The notes: generated by a model from the sequence alone, not told the origin. A DNA stretch of 64,000 nt from an uncultured Bacilli bacterium (GCA_910585045.1 CAJUCD010000002.1:124001-188000); one strand, 5' to 3'; positions 39,512 to 49,085 are shown, counted from the first letter of the stretch. Numbers and translations are program-made.

Positions 39512-41555
39512 AAAATTTATTGTTTTTAGTATATTATTTATTTTGACATATGTTCTTTTTTTTACAAAAGTAGTTAAATATAATTCTAAATATAGTGATA
39601 AAACTAAAAATGTTTCAGGTATAGTTATAGATTTTAATATTGATGGAGACAAGTTAAATCTTTTAATAAAGGCACAAGAAAAAGTAAAATGTACTTATTA
39701 TATTAAAGATGAAAAGGAAAAAGATTATTTAGTAAATAATTTATTTTTAGGGACTTTAGTTTATTTAGAAGGGAATTTTAGTGTTCCAAATAATAATACT
39801 ATACCTAATACTTTTAATTATAAAAAATATTTATATAATAAGAAAATATATAAAATTATAGAAATAGATAAAATAATACTTGATAATTCTAAAATAGATA
39901 TGTGGAATGATATTAAAAATAATATCTTTAAAAAACTTAAAAATTATAGTTCTTTTAATTATTTGCAAGCTTTTATTTTAGGAGATAATAGTTATATTGC
40001 TGATGATGTTTATGAGATTTATCGAAGTAATGGAGTAACTCATTTATTTGCTGTATCTGGTATGCATGTTAGTATTTTAGTAGGTTTTATAATTTATATT
40101 TTAAATAAGTTTAAAATAAAAGATATACTTATTAATGTTATAGTGATATTATTTTTAAGCTTTTTTATGTTTTTAACTGGTTTTAGCGCTTCAGTAATAA
40201 GAGCTGGTTTGTTATATATATTTTTATTGATAAATAAGAAAATTGGTTTAAATTTAAATACTCTAATAGTATTATATTTAGTTTTGTTTATATTATTATT
40301 GATAAATCCGTTTTATGTGTTTGATTTGGGATTTATTTATTCTTTTATGACTGCGTTTGGTTTAATTATTTTTAATAAAAAGATTCAGGGTGGTTATATA
40401 AAAAAAATAATGTTAGTTAGCACTATTGCATTTATGTTTAGTTTACCGATTACATTATATAATTTTTATGAATTTAATTTACTTACTATTTTAAATAATA
40501 TTATAATTGTTCCTTTTGTTAGTATTGGACTTTTTCCTTTAGCTTTAATAACTTTTATTTTTCCTTTTTTAGATATTTTATTAGTGTATGGAATAAAGAT
40601 TTTGGAATTTATAAATAGTACTTTAAATGTTTTTAGTATAAATATAATTGTAGCAAAAATAAATATTGTCTTTATTTTTATTTATTATATTGGAGTATAT
40701 TTAATATATAAAAAGGGATATAGATACATTGGACTTTTGGTTTTGTTAGTTTTTATATTTAAGTTAGTTCCTTTTTTAGATAATAATAATTATGTTTATT
40801 ATTTAGATGTGGGGCAAGGTGATGCTTCTTTAATTATAACTGAAAATCGAAAAGATATTGTAATGATAGATACAGGTGGAAAAATTGATTTTCAAAAAAA
40901 GGATTGGCAAAAAAGAAATAAAGAGTTTAATTTAGCAGATAATATTATTACTTTTTTGAAAAGTTTAGGTATTAATACAGTGGATTTGTTAGTTATTACG
41001 CATGGTGATAAAGATCATTTGGGATATGCTAAGGATATTCTGAAAAGTATTAATATCAAAGCTTTAATGTTAAATAATAATCAGGATAATAGTTTAGAAA
41101 AACAACTTAGACAAAATGTTAAAATATCTTGTAAAAATATATATCAAGGTAAATATGTAAATATAAATAATATAAATGATTATATAGGTAGTGATGAAAA
41201 TGATAGCTCATTAGTGTTAAATGTAACTTTGGATAATAAAAATTTTTTGTTTATGGGCGATGCACCTAAAAAGGTTGAACAACATATTTTGAAAAAATAT
41301 AAATTTAAGCCATCCATTTTAAAATTGGGCCATCATGGGTCAAACACAAGTAGTGATTTTAATTTTTTGAATAGTTATAAACCAAAGTATGCAATTATTT
41401 CTGCGGGTAGAAATAATAGATATAATCATCCTGCAAAGGAGACTGTTGATGCTTTGAATAAATTAAAGATTGATTATTTTAATACGCAAACTTGTGGTAC
41501 TATTAAATTTATTTTTAGAAGGAATGAAGAAAAAATTATTTTTTATACTCCTTAA
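39480..41555 (+). CDS. comEC: ComEC, DNA-translocation channel
   Basis: 691 residues. The N-terminal part has a TM and an OB-like soluble region. The competence domain (about 155-420) has many TMs (ASFILGDNSY-like LGDNSYIADDVYEIYRSNGV, HLFAVSGMHVSIL). The C-terminal metallo-beta-lactamase fold (about 440-690) has YYLDVGQGDASLI, THGDKDHLGYA and LGHHGSNTSSD. The likely start is TTG 39480, with TAGGAG 9 bases upstream inside comEA; I see no better ATG. The MBL domain has the metal residues and may degrade the non-transported strand. Confidence 0.92.
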   Translation: MLRLKIILQSKKFIVFSILFILTYVLFFTKVVKYNSKYSDKTKNVSGIVIDFNIDGDKLNLLIKAQEKVKCTYYIKDEKEKDYLVNNLFLGTLVYLEGNFSVPNNNTIPNTFNYKKYLYNKKIYKIIEIDKIILDNSKIDMWNDIKNNIFKKLKNYSSFNYLQAFILGDNSYIADDVYEIYRSNGVTHLFAVSGMHVSILVGFIIYILNKFKIKDILINVIVILFLSFFMFLTGFSASVIRAGLLYIFLLINKKIGLNLNTLIVLYLVLFILLLINPFYVFDLGFIYSFMTAFGLIIFNKKIQGGYIKKIMLVSTIAFMFSLPITLYNFYEFNLLTILNNIIIVPFVSIGLFPLALITFIFPFLDILLVYGIKILEFINSTLNVFSINIIVAKINIVFIFIYYIGVYLIYKKGYRYIGLLVLLVFIFKLVPFLDNNNYVYYLDVGQGDASLIITENRKDIVMIDTGGKIDFQKKDWQKRNKEFNLADNIITFLKSLGINTVDLLVITHGDKDHLGYAKDILKSINIKALMLNNNQDNSLEKQLRQNVKISCKNIYQGKYVNINNINDYIGSDENDSSLVLNVTLDNKNFLFMGDAPKKVEQHILKKYKFKPSILKLGHHGSNTSSDFNFLNSYKPKYAIISAGRNNRYNHPAKETVDALNKLKIDYFNTQTCGTIKFIFRRNEEKIIFYTP

Positions 41556-41601
41556 GCTATATCTTTTTCTAAACCCATGTTATAATAAGAGAGTGGTAAT
41601 T

Positions 41602-42543
41602 ATGAAAATATATTTGATTTATGGTGAGAGTTATTTATTAATTAATGAAAAAATAGGAGAAATAGTAAAAGATAATAAGAATATTTCGACTTTTGATTTA
41701 AGTGTAAATACTTTAGAAGATGTTATTTTAGAGGCTGGATATTTTTCAATGTTTATGGAAGAAAAATATGTAATTGTTAAGAATGCAAATTTTTTTGGTA
41801 GTGGTAAATTAAAAGATAGCGATAGTGATTTACTATTAAGTTATTTGGAACAACCAAATGCAAATACAACTGTTATTTTTATTTGTAATGAAAAAGTAGA
41901 TGCTAGAAAAAAAATTACAAAAGTTATAAAAGAAAAATATACTTTCGTTAATATTGTTCCTCTAAAAGCATATGAAATAGAGAATAGAGTTGGAGATTTC
42001 TTTAAAAAACATGGATATAAATATGATAATGAAACTCTGAAATATATTGTTGTGAATTGCTTGAATAATTATGATTTATCCATGATGGAAGCCGAGAAAA
42101 TTATTTTATATTATAGTGAATCTAAGCAAATAAACTATAATGATGTAATTAATATAGTTGCAAAGACTTTAAATACTAATAATTTTTTGTTTGTAGATTC
42201 TTTAGTGGAAAATGATTTAGAAAAAAGTTTGCAATTATTTAATGATTTAAAATTGATGAAGGTTGAACCTACTGTTTTATTATCGTTAATTGCACGTGAT
42301 TTTAGAATTATGTATAATGTTAAGTCTTTACTTTTAAAAAATAAAAGAGAGTATGAAATAATGAATGATATAGGCCTTATGGATTGGCAATTAGAAAAAT
42401 ATTTAAAGAAAACTTTTCCTTATAAATTAAAAGAGTTAGAAAGTATACTGCTTAAACTAGCTAATTTAGATTTAGAGATTAAATCAGGGAAAATAGATAG
42501 ATTTACAGGTTTGGAATTATTTATTTTAGATATTTGTGAATAA
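41602..42543 (+). CDS. holA: DNA polymerase III delta subunit
   Basis: Opens the sliding clamp within the clamp loader. 313 residues. It begins MKIYLIYGESYLLINEKI, the YG(E/D)xxLL opening of HolA, with FMEEKYVIVKNANFF, YLEQPNANTTVIF and a C-terminal collar (LSLIARDFRIMYN, KLANLDLEIKSGKID). I place the start at ATG 41602; the frame extends upstream into comEC but without similarity. comEC-holA order is usual in Firmicutes; rpsT, which often follows, is absent here. Confidence 0.92.
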   Translation: MKIYLIYGESYLLINEKIGEIVKDNKNISTFDLSVNTLEDVILEAGYFSMFMEEKYVIVKNANFFGSGKLKDSDSDLLLSYLEQPNANTTVIFICNEKVDARKKITKVIKEKYTFVNIVPLKAYEIENRVGDFFKKHGYKYDNETLKYIVVNCLNNYDLSMMEAEKIILYYSESKQINYNDVINIVAKTLNTNNFLFVDSLVENDLEKSLQLFNDLKLMKVEPTVLLSLIARDFRIMYNVKSLLLKNKREYEIMNDIGLMDWQLEKYLKKTFPYKLKELESILLKLANLDLEIKSGKIDRFTGLELFILDICE

Positions 42544-42580
42544 AAAAGCTGATTAATTTTTTAAACCAGCTTTTATTTTG
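42542..42580. terminator. Bidirectional terminator between holA and rnhC
   Basis: AAAAGCTG and CAGCTTTT pair over 8 bp around a 15-base A/T loop, with A- and T-runs outside. Part of it lies inside the 3' end of rnhC. Confidence 0.65.
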
Positions 42581-43482
42581 TCTTTATTTTTAAAATTCAT
42601 TTTTGCTATTTCTTTTAATTTATCAAAACCATATTCTTTTGCTATTTTAATTCCTATTTTATCAACATTAGGGCCAGCTCCCTTAGGTATTTCCATATTA
42701 AAGGCTTCGCTTAATTTGTGCATTTCTTTTAAAAAAATATAGCGAGATATAATAGAAGCGGCAGCAACAGACAAGCATTTATCTTCTGCTTTGGTCATAA
42801 AAGTAATATTGTTTACTTTTTCTTTAGCATCTTTAATATGTTCATAATATTTCTTTGGATAAACAAATTGATCAACTACTATTTTATCGTAATCATAATT
42901 TTTGCTTTTTAAAGTACATAATACTTTGTTGTGAAGAATAGCTTTTATTTTATTCATATTAAGGTCTTCATTCCAGTTTTTATTATATGCTGTATTGGTA
43001 AGAATAAAAGTAGCGTAAGGAATTTTTTTTATTATTTCAGGAGCTATTTTTTTAATTTTAATGTCTGTGATTTTTTTTGAATCTCTAACTCCAAGTTCAG
43101 TTAGAAAATCAATATTTTCTTTAGATACAAAAGTAGCAGTAACTACAATAGGTCCAAAAAAGTCTCCAGTTCCTACTTCGTCAGAACCAATTGAACTAGT
43201 ATTTATAAACACCTTTTTTTCTTCTTTGGTTTCTTTTTCTTTACCTGTAATATCTATAATACGACCATTTTTAATACGTTCTTCTTCAATCCAATAACTA
43301 GCTTCAATATCTGCACCTATTCCTTGAAACATCACTTTACCAGATTCATATAAAGTTGTAACACAATCATAATCTTTAACTTGAAAAAGAGAATATGGTG
43401 GGCATTTTGGTTCTACGCGGTCTTGATAAAATTCCATCATTTGGGCTTTTATATTATCACTTACTTTAAATACTATTGTCAT
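42553..43482 (-). CDS. rnhC: Ribonuclease HIII
   Basis: Cleaves RNA in RNA/DNA hybrids. 309 residues with the N-terminal TBP-like substrate domain of RNase HIII (about 1-75) and the catalytic motif IGSDEVGTGDFFGPIVV near residue 98, then GVRDSKKIT and the later acidic residues (VVDQF, TKAEDKCLSVAAASIISRY). The N-terminal domain and DEVGTGD wording distinguish it from RNase HII. It is convergent with holA and divergent from cvpA. Confidence 0.95.
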   Translation of the reverse strand: MTIVFKVSDNIKAQMMEFYQDRVEPKCPPYSLFQVKDYDCVTTLYESGKVMFQGIGADIEASYWIEEERIKNGRIIDITGKEKETKEEKKVFINTSSIGSDEVGTGDFFGPIVVTATFVSKENIDFLTELGVRDSKKITDIKIKKIAPEIIKKIPYATFILTNTAYNKNWNEDLNMNKIKAILHNKVLCTLKSKNYDYDKIVVDQFVYPKKYYEHIKDAKEKVNNITFMTKAEDKCLSVAAASIISRYIFLKEMHKLSEAFNMEIPKGAGPNVDKIGIKIAKEYGFDKLKEIAKMNFKNKDKIKAGLKN

Positions 43483-43568
43483 TTTGACACCTCTTTATAA
43501 ATAATACCACATATTACTTTATTTTTCAAAAAGTTTAGTATATAATGATTATATAGGAGAGTGAAAAA

Positions 43569-44294
43569 ATGACAATATTAGATTCAATTATAATTTTATT
43601 TTTATTATGTGGAGCGGTTTTAGGATTTAAAAAAGGCGCGATTAAAAGTTTAGTAGCTTTAATTGGTACTATAGCAATGGTAGTAATAGCTTATTATCTT
43701 AAAAATCCTGTAGCTGATGCAATGTTTAATTTTGCACCATTCGTTAATTTTAGCGGGGAATGGGAAGGTTTAGTAACACTTAATATATTACTTTATGAGT
43801 CTATTGCTTATATTTTAGTATTTATAGTTTTATCTAGTATATTATCTATACTTTTAAAGGTTTCAGGAATTATTGAGAAAATATTAAGTGCAACAATAAT
43901 TTTAGGAATTCCATCTAAAATAATAGGAGCAGTCTTAGGTTTTTTAGAAGCTGTAGTATTTGGTTTTATAGTTTTGTTCGTTTTATTACAATTTAACGTA
44001 ACTCATGATTTAGTTAGTGAATCTAGTTTAGCTAATAGTATTATAAATAAAACGCCATTAATTAGTACAATGGTTAATGATACTTATAAAGCAATAAAAG
44101 ATATTAGCAGTTTAAAAGATAAGTATAAAGATAATAATAGTAAAGATGCATATAATTCAGAAATTTTAAGCATAATGTTAAAGTATGAAGTAGTTACTCC
44201 AGATGTAACACAAAAACTTATAGATAATAAGAAGCTAGAGTTTTCTGGAGCGCAAACAATTTTAAATAATTATAAGAAGGAGATTAGTAAATAA
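43569..44294 (+). CDS. CvpA-family membrane protein
   Basis: 241 residues with four hydrophobic segments in the first 150 (GFKKGAIKSLVALIGTIAMV is the classic CvpA opening after LDSIIILFLLCGAVL) and a soluble C-terminal tail of about 90 residues. The family is linked to envelope stress and colicin V production in E. coli, but its molecular role is unknown. Its end overlaps trxA by one base (TAATG). Confidence 0.85.
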   Translation: MTILDSIIILFLLCGAVLGFKKGAIKSLVALIGTIAMVVIAYYLKNPVADAMFNFAPFVNFSGEWEGLVTLNILLYESIAYILVFIVLSSILSILLKVSGIIEKILSATIILGIPSKIIGAVLGFLEAVVFGFIVLFVLLQFNVTHDLVSESSLANSIINKTPLISTMVNDTYKAIKDISSLKDKYKDNNSKDAYNSEILSIMLKYEVVTPDVTQKLIDNKKLEFSGAQTILNNYKKEISK

Positions 44295-44584
44295 TGGTTA
44301 AACATTTAGAAAATGAAAATATGAAAGAAATAATTAAAGAGGGAGTTTGGGTAGTAGACTTTTATGCTGAATGGTGTGGCCCTTGTAAAATGCTTGGACC
44401 AGTATTAGAACAGTTACAAGAAAATGTTTTAAAAATTAATGTAGATAATCATGAAAGTTTAGCTCAAGAATATGGAGTAATGAGTATTCCTACAATTTGC
44501 TTTTTTAAAGATGGTGAATTGAAAAATAAAGTTGTTGGTTTTAGAAGTAAAGAAGAAATAGAAAAACTAATAGCAAGTATTTAA
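44294..44584 (+). CDS. trxA: Thioredoxin
   Basis: A 96-residue disulfide reductase with the active site WCGPCK (residues 24-29, in DFYAEWCGPCKMLGPVLEQL) and cis-Pro loop SIPTICFF. Slightly shorter than the usual 105 residues but with all core elements. Translationally coupled to cvpA. Confidence 0.95.
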   Translation: MVKHLENENMKEIIKEGVWVVDFYAEWCGPCKMLGPVLEQLQENVLKINVDNHESLAQEYGVMSIPTICFFKDGELKNKVVGFRSKEEIEKLIASI

Positions 44585-44612
44585 AAAAGAGAAAATATTT
44601 TCTCTTTTTTTG
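44582..44612 (+). terminator. Terminator after trxA
   Basis: AAAAAAGAGAAAA and TTTTCTCTTTTTT are a near-perfect inverted repeat with a short TAT loop. Confidence 0.85.
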
Positions 44613-44626
44613 GTGATAATAAAAAT

Positions 44627-45439
44627 GTGATTTTTATGGAAGAATTTGAATATATTATTAGAACAGATTTAGCAGTACAAAAGAAAGTTTTAAAAAATAC
44701 TAAATCTTATAAATTAGGGAATATAACTGTAAAAAAATTTTATAGTAAGTCTTTTAATTATGTAAATATAATTTTTGATAATATAGAATTTGATGAAACA
44801 AAAAAAGATATCAAAAAAATTATAATTAAGGAATTGCAAAGATATCTATTTAAGTATAAATTAAATCGTGATGATTCTCTTTTAGTTGTTGGATTAGGTA
44901 ATAGGAGAGTTGCTAGTGATAGTTTAGGCTCTTTAGTAATAGACAATGTTCTTGCTACTGGATATGTTTCGGATTTAAATATTAATTCGAAATTAAGACC
45001 AGTATATACATTTATACCAGGGATAATAAAAAATACTGGCTATGAAAGTTTTAGAAGTGTAAAAGCATTAGTTAAAGAGTTAAAACCTGATTTTTTAATA
45101 GTTGTTGATTCATTAATAAGCGGAAGTGTAGATTATTTAAATAAGCTCATTCAAATAACTGATGAGGGAATTATTCCAGGAAGTGGTATTAGCAATTATC
45201 AAGAAGAAATTAGTTTTAAAACGCTTGGTGTGCCTGTAATTGTAATAGGGGTACCAACTGCTACATTTGCTTCAACTATAATTAGAGATGCTTTAAATAA
45301 AAAAGAAGATACAATTAAATATAAAACTGGTTATGATTTAGTTGTATCTTCTAAAGATATAGATTATTTTGTTAATGATATTAGTGTGTTGATTGGGAAA
45401 GCTATAAATGAAACTTTTAATAACTTTAATATTTTTTAA
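44627..45439 (+). CDS. gpr: GPR, spore germination protease
   Basis: Degrades small acid-soluble spore proteins during germination. 270 residues from GTG 44627 (GGTGATA 8 bases upstream) or 267 from ATG 44636. Motifs are IIRTDLAV at the N-terminus, LLVVGLGNRRVASDSLGSLV, VVDSLISGSVDYLNKLIQ and PGSGISN. This family is found only in endospore formers and is the strongest single sign that the organism sporulates. It ends convergently with spoIID, overlapping by 14 bases. Confidence 0.92.
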   Translation: MIFMEEFEYIIRTDLAVQKKVLKNTKSYKLGNITVKKFYSKSFNYVNIIFDNIEFDETKKDIKKIIIKELQRYLFKYKLNRDDSLLVVGLGNRRVASDSLGSLVIDNVLATGYVSDLNINSKLRPVYTFIPGIIKNTGYESFRSVKALVKELKPDFLIVVDSLISGSVDYLNKLIQITDEGIIPGSGISNYQEEISFKTLGVPVIVIGVPTATFASTIIRDALNKKEDTIKYKTGYDLVVSSKDIDYFVNDISVLIGKAINETFNNFNIF

Positions 45440-46757
45440 TGCTAATTCCTGTATAGTAATGTTTTAAAATTTGACTATAAGACCAACCTTGTTTTGCATA
45501 TTCATTGGCACCATACTGACTCATTCCTACTCCATGCCCAAAACCTCTAGTTGTTATTACAATATTGTTTTCATTCAAAGTTATATCAAAATCTGTACTT
45601 CTAAGACCTAATATAGTACGAAATTTTACACCATCATAAGTATTAGTATCTATTGTAATAGAACTAATACGATTAGAATTATTTCGTACTATATTAATAT
45701 TAGATAAACTGGTTATTGGAATGCCAAGTTTATTACTAATGTTTTCATATGTAAAAGTTGTAGTTCTAAGATAGCTTGATACATTTTTGTCAACAGGACT
45801 TTCTACTGATTGTAAGTAAGGAAAAGAACCAAAAACTGCTGTGGAATCTTCTGTATAACCATTACTAGTAGAATGATAAAAAGCATTTATTAAAGAATTA
45901 TTGTAATACATTACTAAACCTTTGGTACTTTCAACAGCATTTTTAACTTTGTTGTAATAAGCGTTAAAACTGTTACCCCATAAAGCTTTTAATTGGTTAT
46001 TGTCTTTGTAGACTTGCGTAGAAGTAGTGTCAGTTAAAGTTTTACCATCTTGAATAGCTTTCAAAGCGTAAGTACGAGCAGCAATAGCTCCAGCTTTTAA
46101 TGCTTCATTATTAAAGGAAGCAGGCATTTCAGCAGCAACTACGCCTATTAAATATTCTTCTAATTCAATATTTAATATAGTACCATTACTTCTTTTGATG
46201 GTAATCATTTTACCTGTAACAACATTAGGAACTTGGGGCTTAGTATCGGGTTTAGATTCTGTGATATTTTCAGAAGGAGGAGTAGGCTTTGTTGGAACAG
46301 AGGTTGCAGGTTTTGATGGTTTTGTAGTTGATACAGGTGGCTTAGGAGTTGGCTTAATTGTTGCAGGGGTAGTGGGCTTACTAGAGATATTTTCATTTTC
46401 TTTGACTGTTTCTTCTTCTTTTATTTCAACTTTGTTTTCTTCTTCTTTAGTTTCAGTTTTTTCATCAACAATAGTTTCATTTAGGGTAATTAAATTTGTA
46501 GTATAATTGTAATCAATATCTTTATTTTTATGAGGTGGGGTTGTTAAAAGGCACATTCCAAGCATAAAACTACCTGCCATAAGAATTATTTTTTTACCAT
46601 TAAAATTTATTTTATTGTTCTTTATATAAGTGTTTATTTCATTATTTATAGTCTTTTTCTTTTCGGGATGCATATTAGCGAATTCTGTATTATTATCTAA
46701 AAACAAAAAAAGTATTTCTTCATTATTTATTTTTTTTATTTCATAATTATTTATCAT
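45426..46757 (-). CDS. spoIID: SpoIID-like peptidoglycan lytic transglycosylase
   Basis: 443 residues. A cytosolic N-terminus of about 50, a TM (IILMAGSFMLGMCLL), a long Pro/Thr/Lys-rich linker (about 95-180; PTPKPPVSTTKPSKP), then the SpoIID/LytB domain (LEEYLIGVVAAEMPASFNNE with catalytic Glu in AAEMP, AGAIAARTYAL, FGHGVGMSQYGANEYA). SpoIID trims peptidoglycan with SpoIIM and SpoIIP for engulfment. The long cytosolic head and linker are unusual for SpoIID. The adjacent gpr also belongs to sporulation. Confidence 0.9.
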   Translation of the reverse strand: MINNYEIKKINNEEILFLFLDNNTEFANMHPEKKKTINNEINTYIKNNKINFNGKKIILMAGSFMLGMCLLTTPPHKNKDIDYNYTTNLITLNETIVDEKTETKEEENKVEIKEEETVKENENISSKPTTPATIKPTPKPPVSTTKPSKPATSVPTKPTPPSENITESKPDTKPQVPNVVTGKMITIKRSNGTILNIELEEYLIGVVAAEMPASFNNEALKAGAIAARTYALKAIQDGKTLTDTTSTQVYKDNNQLKALWGNSFNAYYNKVKNAVESTKGLVMYYNNSLINAFYHSTSNGYTEDSTAVFGSFPYLQSVESPVDKNVSSYLRTTTFTYENISNKLGIPITSLSNINIVRNNSNRISSITIDTNTYDGVKFRTILGLRSTDFDITLNENNIVITTRGFGHGVGMSQYGANEYAKQGWSYSQILKHYYTGISIKKY

Positions 46758-46850
46758 ATTATCACCAGTATTAGTTTTGATAAATTAAGTGATTTTTATC
46801 CCTAAAAGATAAGAAAATTCTAAAATTTATTTTTTTTAATTAAAAAAGCT

Positions 46851-47147
46851 TTATTTATGTTCTAAAGCTATTTTGTTTAATACTTTTAATTTAATAGAAT
46901 AAATTCCTATAATATAAATGGTTGCTATTATTATCAGTGTGATTGCTGTAAAAATACTACTGAATTTATTGTTTTCATAATTTATTGCATAAAATAGTAT
47001 TAATGCTGCAAAAGAGTAACCAATAATTGCATAAAATTTTAATCTGTTTAATCGTATTTTAAGATTACTATTCATATATTCTTTATTATATATTTCTTTA
47101 ATTTCTTTCTTTTTCTCCTTTGTTAATGTATAATAATATTTCTTCAT
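46851..47147 (-). CDS. Small two-TM membrane protein
   Basis: 98 residues with a basic/charged N-terminal 45 (YYYTLTKEKKKEIKEIYNKE) and two hydrophobic segments (AIIGYSFAALILFYAI and IFTAITLIIIATIYIIGI). Both termini should be cytosolic. ATG 47147 is chosen since GAGGTG precedes it. No family recognised. It is upstream of and in the same direction as spoIID, with a 93-base gap. Confidence 0.6.
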   Translation of the reverse strand: MKKYYYTLTKEKKKEIKEIYNKEYMNSNLKIRLNRLKFYAIIGYSFAALILFYAINYENNKFSSIFTAITLIIIATIYIIGIYSIKLKVLNKIALEHK

Positions 47148-47234
47148 AAAACACCTCATAGATATTTTAACATAATTTAATTTTATAAAAAAGAGCTTTC
47201 AAAAATTATTTTGAATAAAAAATTAAAAAAATAC

Positions 47235-47262
47235 TTGCCTTTTAACAAAAATATGTTATAAT
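47235..47262 (+). promoter_or_regulatory. tRNA operon promoter
   Basis: TTGCCT (47235-47240), 16 bp, TATAAT (47257-47262), with TG one base before the -10. It reads into three tRNA genes. Confidence 0.75.
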
Positions 47263-47281
47263 TAAATAGCGTTTAAGAGAT

Positions 47282-47357
47282 GTCTCCTTAGCTCAGCTGG
47301 TAGAGCAACTGACTCTTAATCAGTGGGTCCAGGGTTCGAATCCCTGAGGGGACACCA
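47282..47357 (+). tRNA. tRNA-Lys (anticodon CUU)
   Basis: 76 nt including CCA. Acceptor GTCTCCT/AGGGGAC, anticodon stem ACTGA/TCAGT with loop CTCTTAA (CTT), T loop GGTTCGAATCC. First gene of the three-tRNA cluster. Confidence 0.97.
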
Positions 47358-47372
47358 TTAGATTTTTGCTTT

Positions 47373-47449
<77 letters not shown>

Positions 47450-47458
47450 TTTATTTAT

Positions 47459-47535
47459 GGCCAGTTGGTGAAGCGGCTTAACACACTGCCCTTTCACGGC
47501 AGCATTCACGGGTTCGAATCCCGTACTGGTCACCA
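47459..47535 (+). tRNA. tRNA-Glu (anticodon UUC)
   Basis: 77 nt including CCA. Acceptor GGCCAGT/ACTGGTC, anticodon stem CTGCC/GGCAG with loop CTTTCAC (TTC). Encoded CCA at 47533-47535. Confidence 0.97.
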
Positions 47536-47546
47536 TTTAGTTATTT

Positions 47547-47568
47547 AGCCCTTAAATAGGGTTTTTTT
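47547..47568 (+). terminator. Terminator of the tRNA operon
   Basis: AGCCCT and AGGGTT arms with loop TAAAT, followed by T. Confidence 0.75.
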
Positions 47569-47649
47569 AATGCTTATTTTTAATTTGCATAACAATTATG
47601 AAATATTTTTCTTTCTAATGTTTTTTCTTATAGTAAGTTTTATTAAATT

Positions 47650-47674
47650 AAAAAGCTTACTCTACAAAGTAAGC
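47650..47674 (-). terminator. Terminator at the 3' end of the VanY gene (minus)
   Basis: GCTTACT (47655-47661) and AGTAAGC (47668-47674) pair perfectly over 7 bp. On the minus strand the stem is followed by TTTTTAA. It overlaps the stop codon. Confidence 0.7.
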
Positions 47675-48613
47675 ATAGTATTCATCGAAAGTTATATTGT
47701 TTTCATATATATAAGTGGCTGCTTCAGTACCGACATATCGCCAATGCCAAGCTTCAGCAGCGAATCCTGTGATATATTGCTTATCTTCTTGATATCTTTC
47801 AATGAAGCCAAAACGATATGCATTATTGATTAACCAAGTATGAGCAGGGGAACCTTTAAAATTACTAGTAGAAGTATGTTCTTTGCTAAAAATATCTAGG
47901 GAAAGACCGGTTTGATGTTCAGAATATCCAGGTCTGGCAGCAATTGAGTCGGCATAAGTAGTTCCACGAGAATTTTTGTAATCGTCATAGACATTCTTTT
48001 GAGATTCAAAGGTACGATAGCTAGAATTTATAATTAAATAAATATCTTCTTTTTGAGCTTCATTCCACATATCAGTAAAAGCCTCATAAGTTTCTTGTCT
48101 TATTTTATGATCATTACCATAGTAATATTTATTATTGATATTTATTAAATCATTAGGTTCATAAGTTTCGTTTAAATGATAATACTTGTTTACAATTAAT
48201 AAGTTATCTTTTGCTAAATCGGTATCTAAATCATGATCGTAATACTTATAATCATTATTGGTATTAACCATGCTTATTATTTTAGTAGAATTATATTCTT
48301 TATGTTCATTATGGTAATTTAAATAACGATTAAGATGTTTTTTTAAATAATACTTTTCTTGAATTAGACTTAATAAAAATTCATGTTTCTCTTGAGTTAG
48401 TAATGATTCTATAGTTTCTGCATTAGTTTTTTCTTCAAGCATTTTTAGTTCTTCTTTGGTATAACCAATTTTTAATAATTTATATTCTGCAGTTTTTTGG
48501 TATTCTAAGTCTTTAATTATGTTTTTAGCGGCATATATTCCTATTCCTAGAAATATTATGATTATACCTAAATACCAAACTTGTTTTTTAAGTTTTAGTT
48601 TAGTTTTTTTCAA
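47657..48613 (-). CDS. VanY/DacB-type D,D-carboxypeptidase
   Basis: 318 residues. An N-terminal TM (VWYLGIIIIFLGIGIYAA) after a basic start, a helical spacer, then the peptidase M15B domain: SSYRTFESQKNVYDDY, PGYSEHQTGLSLDIF (SxHxxGxAxD zinc motif) and EAWHWRYVG (HxH zinc motif). It trims D-Ala from peptidoglycan outside the cell. I place the start at TTG 48613 because AAGGTG would then be 6 bases upstream; the GTG at 48622 is part of that ribosome site. Confidence 0.9.
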   Translation of the reverse strand: MKKTKLKLKKQVWYLGIIIIFLGIGIYAAKNIIKDLEYQKTAEYKLLKIGYTKEELKMLEEKTNAETIESLLTQEKHEFLLSLIQEKYYLKKHLNRYLNYHNEHKEYNSTKIISMVNTNNDYKYYDHDLDTDLAKDNLLIVNKYYHLNETYEPNDLININNKYYYGNDHKIRQETYEAFTDMWNEAQKEDIYLIINSSYRTFESQKNVYDDYKNSRGTTYADSIAARPGYSEHQTGLSLDIFSKEHTSTSNFKGSPAHTWLINNAYRFGFIERYQEDKQYITGFAAEAWHWRYVGTEAATYIYENNITFDEYYAYFVE

Positions 48614-48653
48614 AATGATCACCTTAAATATATTATACCCAGAAAATTTATAT

Positions 48654-48682
48654 TTGACAAATTATTTTAGAAGTTGTAAGAT
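48654..48682 (+). promoter_or_regulatory. Promoter of the 48717 gene
   Basis: TTGACA (48654-48659), 17 bp, TAAGAT (48677-48682). Confidence 0.65.
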
Positions 48683-48716
48683 TAAGTTGTAAAGTTAATA
48701 GTAAAGGAAGAAATTT

Positions 48717-49076
48717 ATGCATAATAATAAAGTGATTTTAGGGTATTGTCCTAATTTTGATAGAATAGTAAATACAGATTTTTTTGAAGGTGATAATCTT
48801 TCTTTTCAATTAGTTAAAATATATAAAGATTTTATATTTAAAATTGATATAAATAATGAAGAAGATATTATAAAAGCACGAGAAATAGATAGAACAATGG
48901 GCAAGTATGTAGAAGATTATTTTTTTCGTAAGACGTTGCAAAAAGAGTTGCTTAGAATCAGAATAAAAAGAACTGCTGGAGATGTAATTAGAGCAATTGT
49001 TGATAGTATTATTCAAATTTTTAAGCGTTATGAATTAGATTCAACTAGAAAAATCTATATTTCTAAATGGATATAG
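48717..49076 (+). CDS. Hypothetical protein, 119 residues
   Basis: No family recognised. A soluble, charged protein with a mixed N-terminal half and a basic helical C-terminus (LRIRIKRTAGDVIRAIVDSI). It has a promoter of its own and AAAGGAAG upstream of the ATG, and lies 67 bases before the promoter-bearing LRR gene. No conserved partner is visible. Confidence 0.6.
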   Translation: MHNNKVILGYCPNFDRIVNTDFFEGDNLSFQLVKIYKDFIFKIDINNEEDIIKAREIDRTMGKYVEDYFFRKTLQKELLRIRIKRTAGDVIRAIVDSIIQIFKRYELDSTRKIYISKWI

Positions 49077-49085
49077 TTTTTTTAT

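Noticed and set aside
46205..46506. Open frames on the opposite strand of the spoIID linker
   Set aside because: They arise from the repetitive Pro/Thr/Lys coding sequence; no ribosome site, and the spoIID frame is strongly supported.
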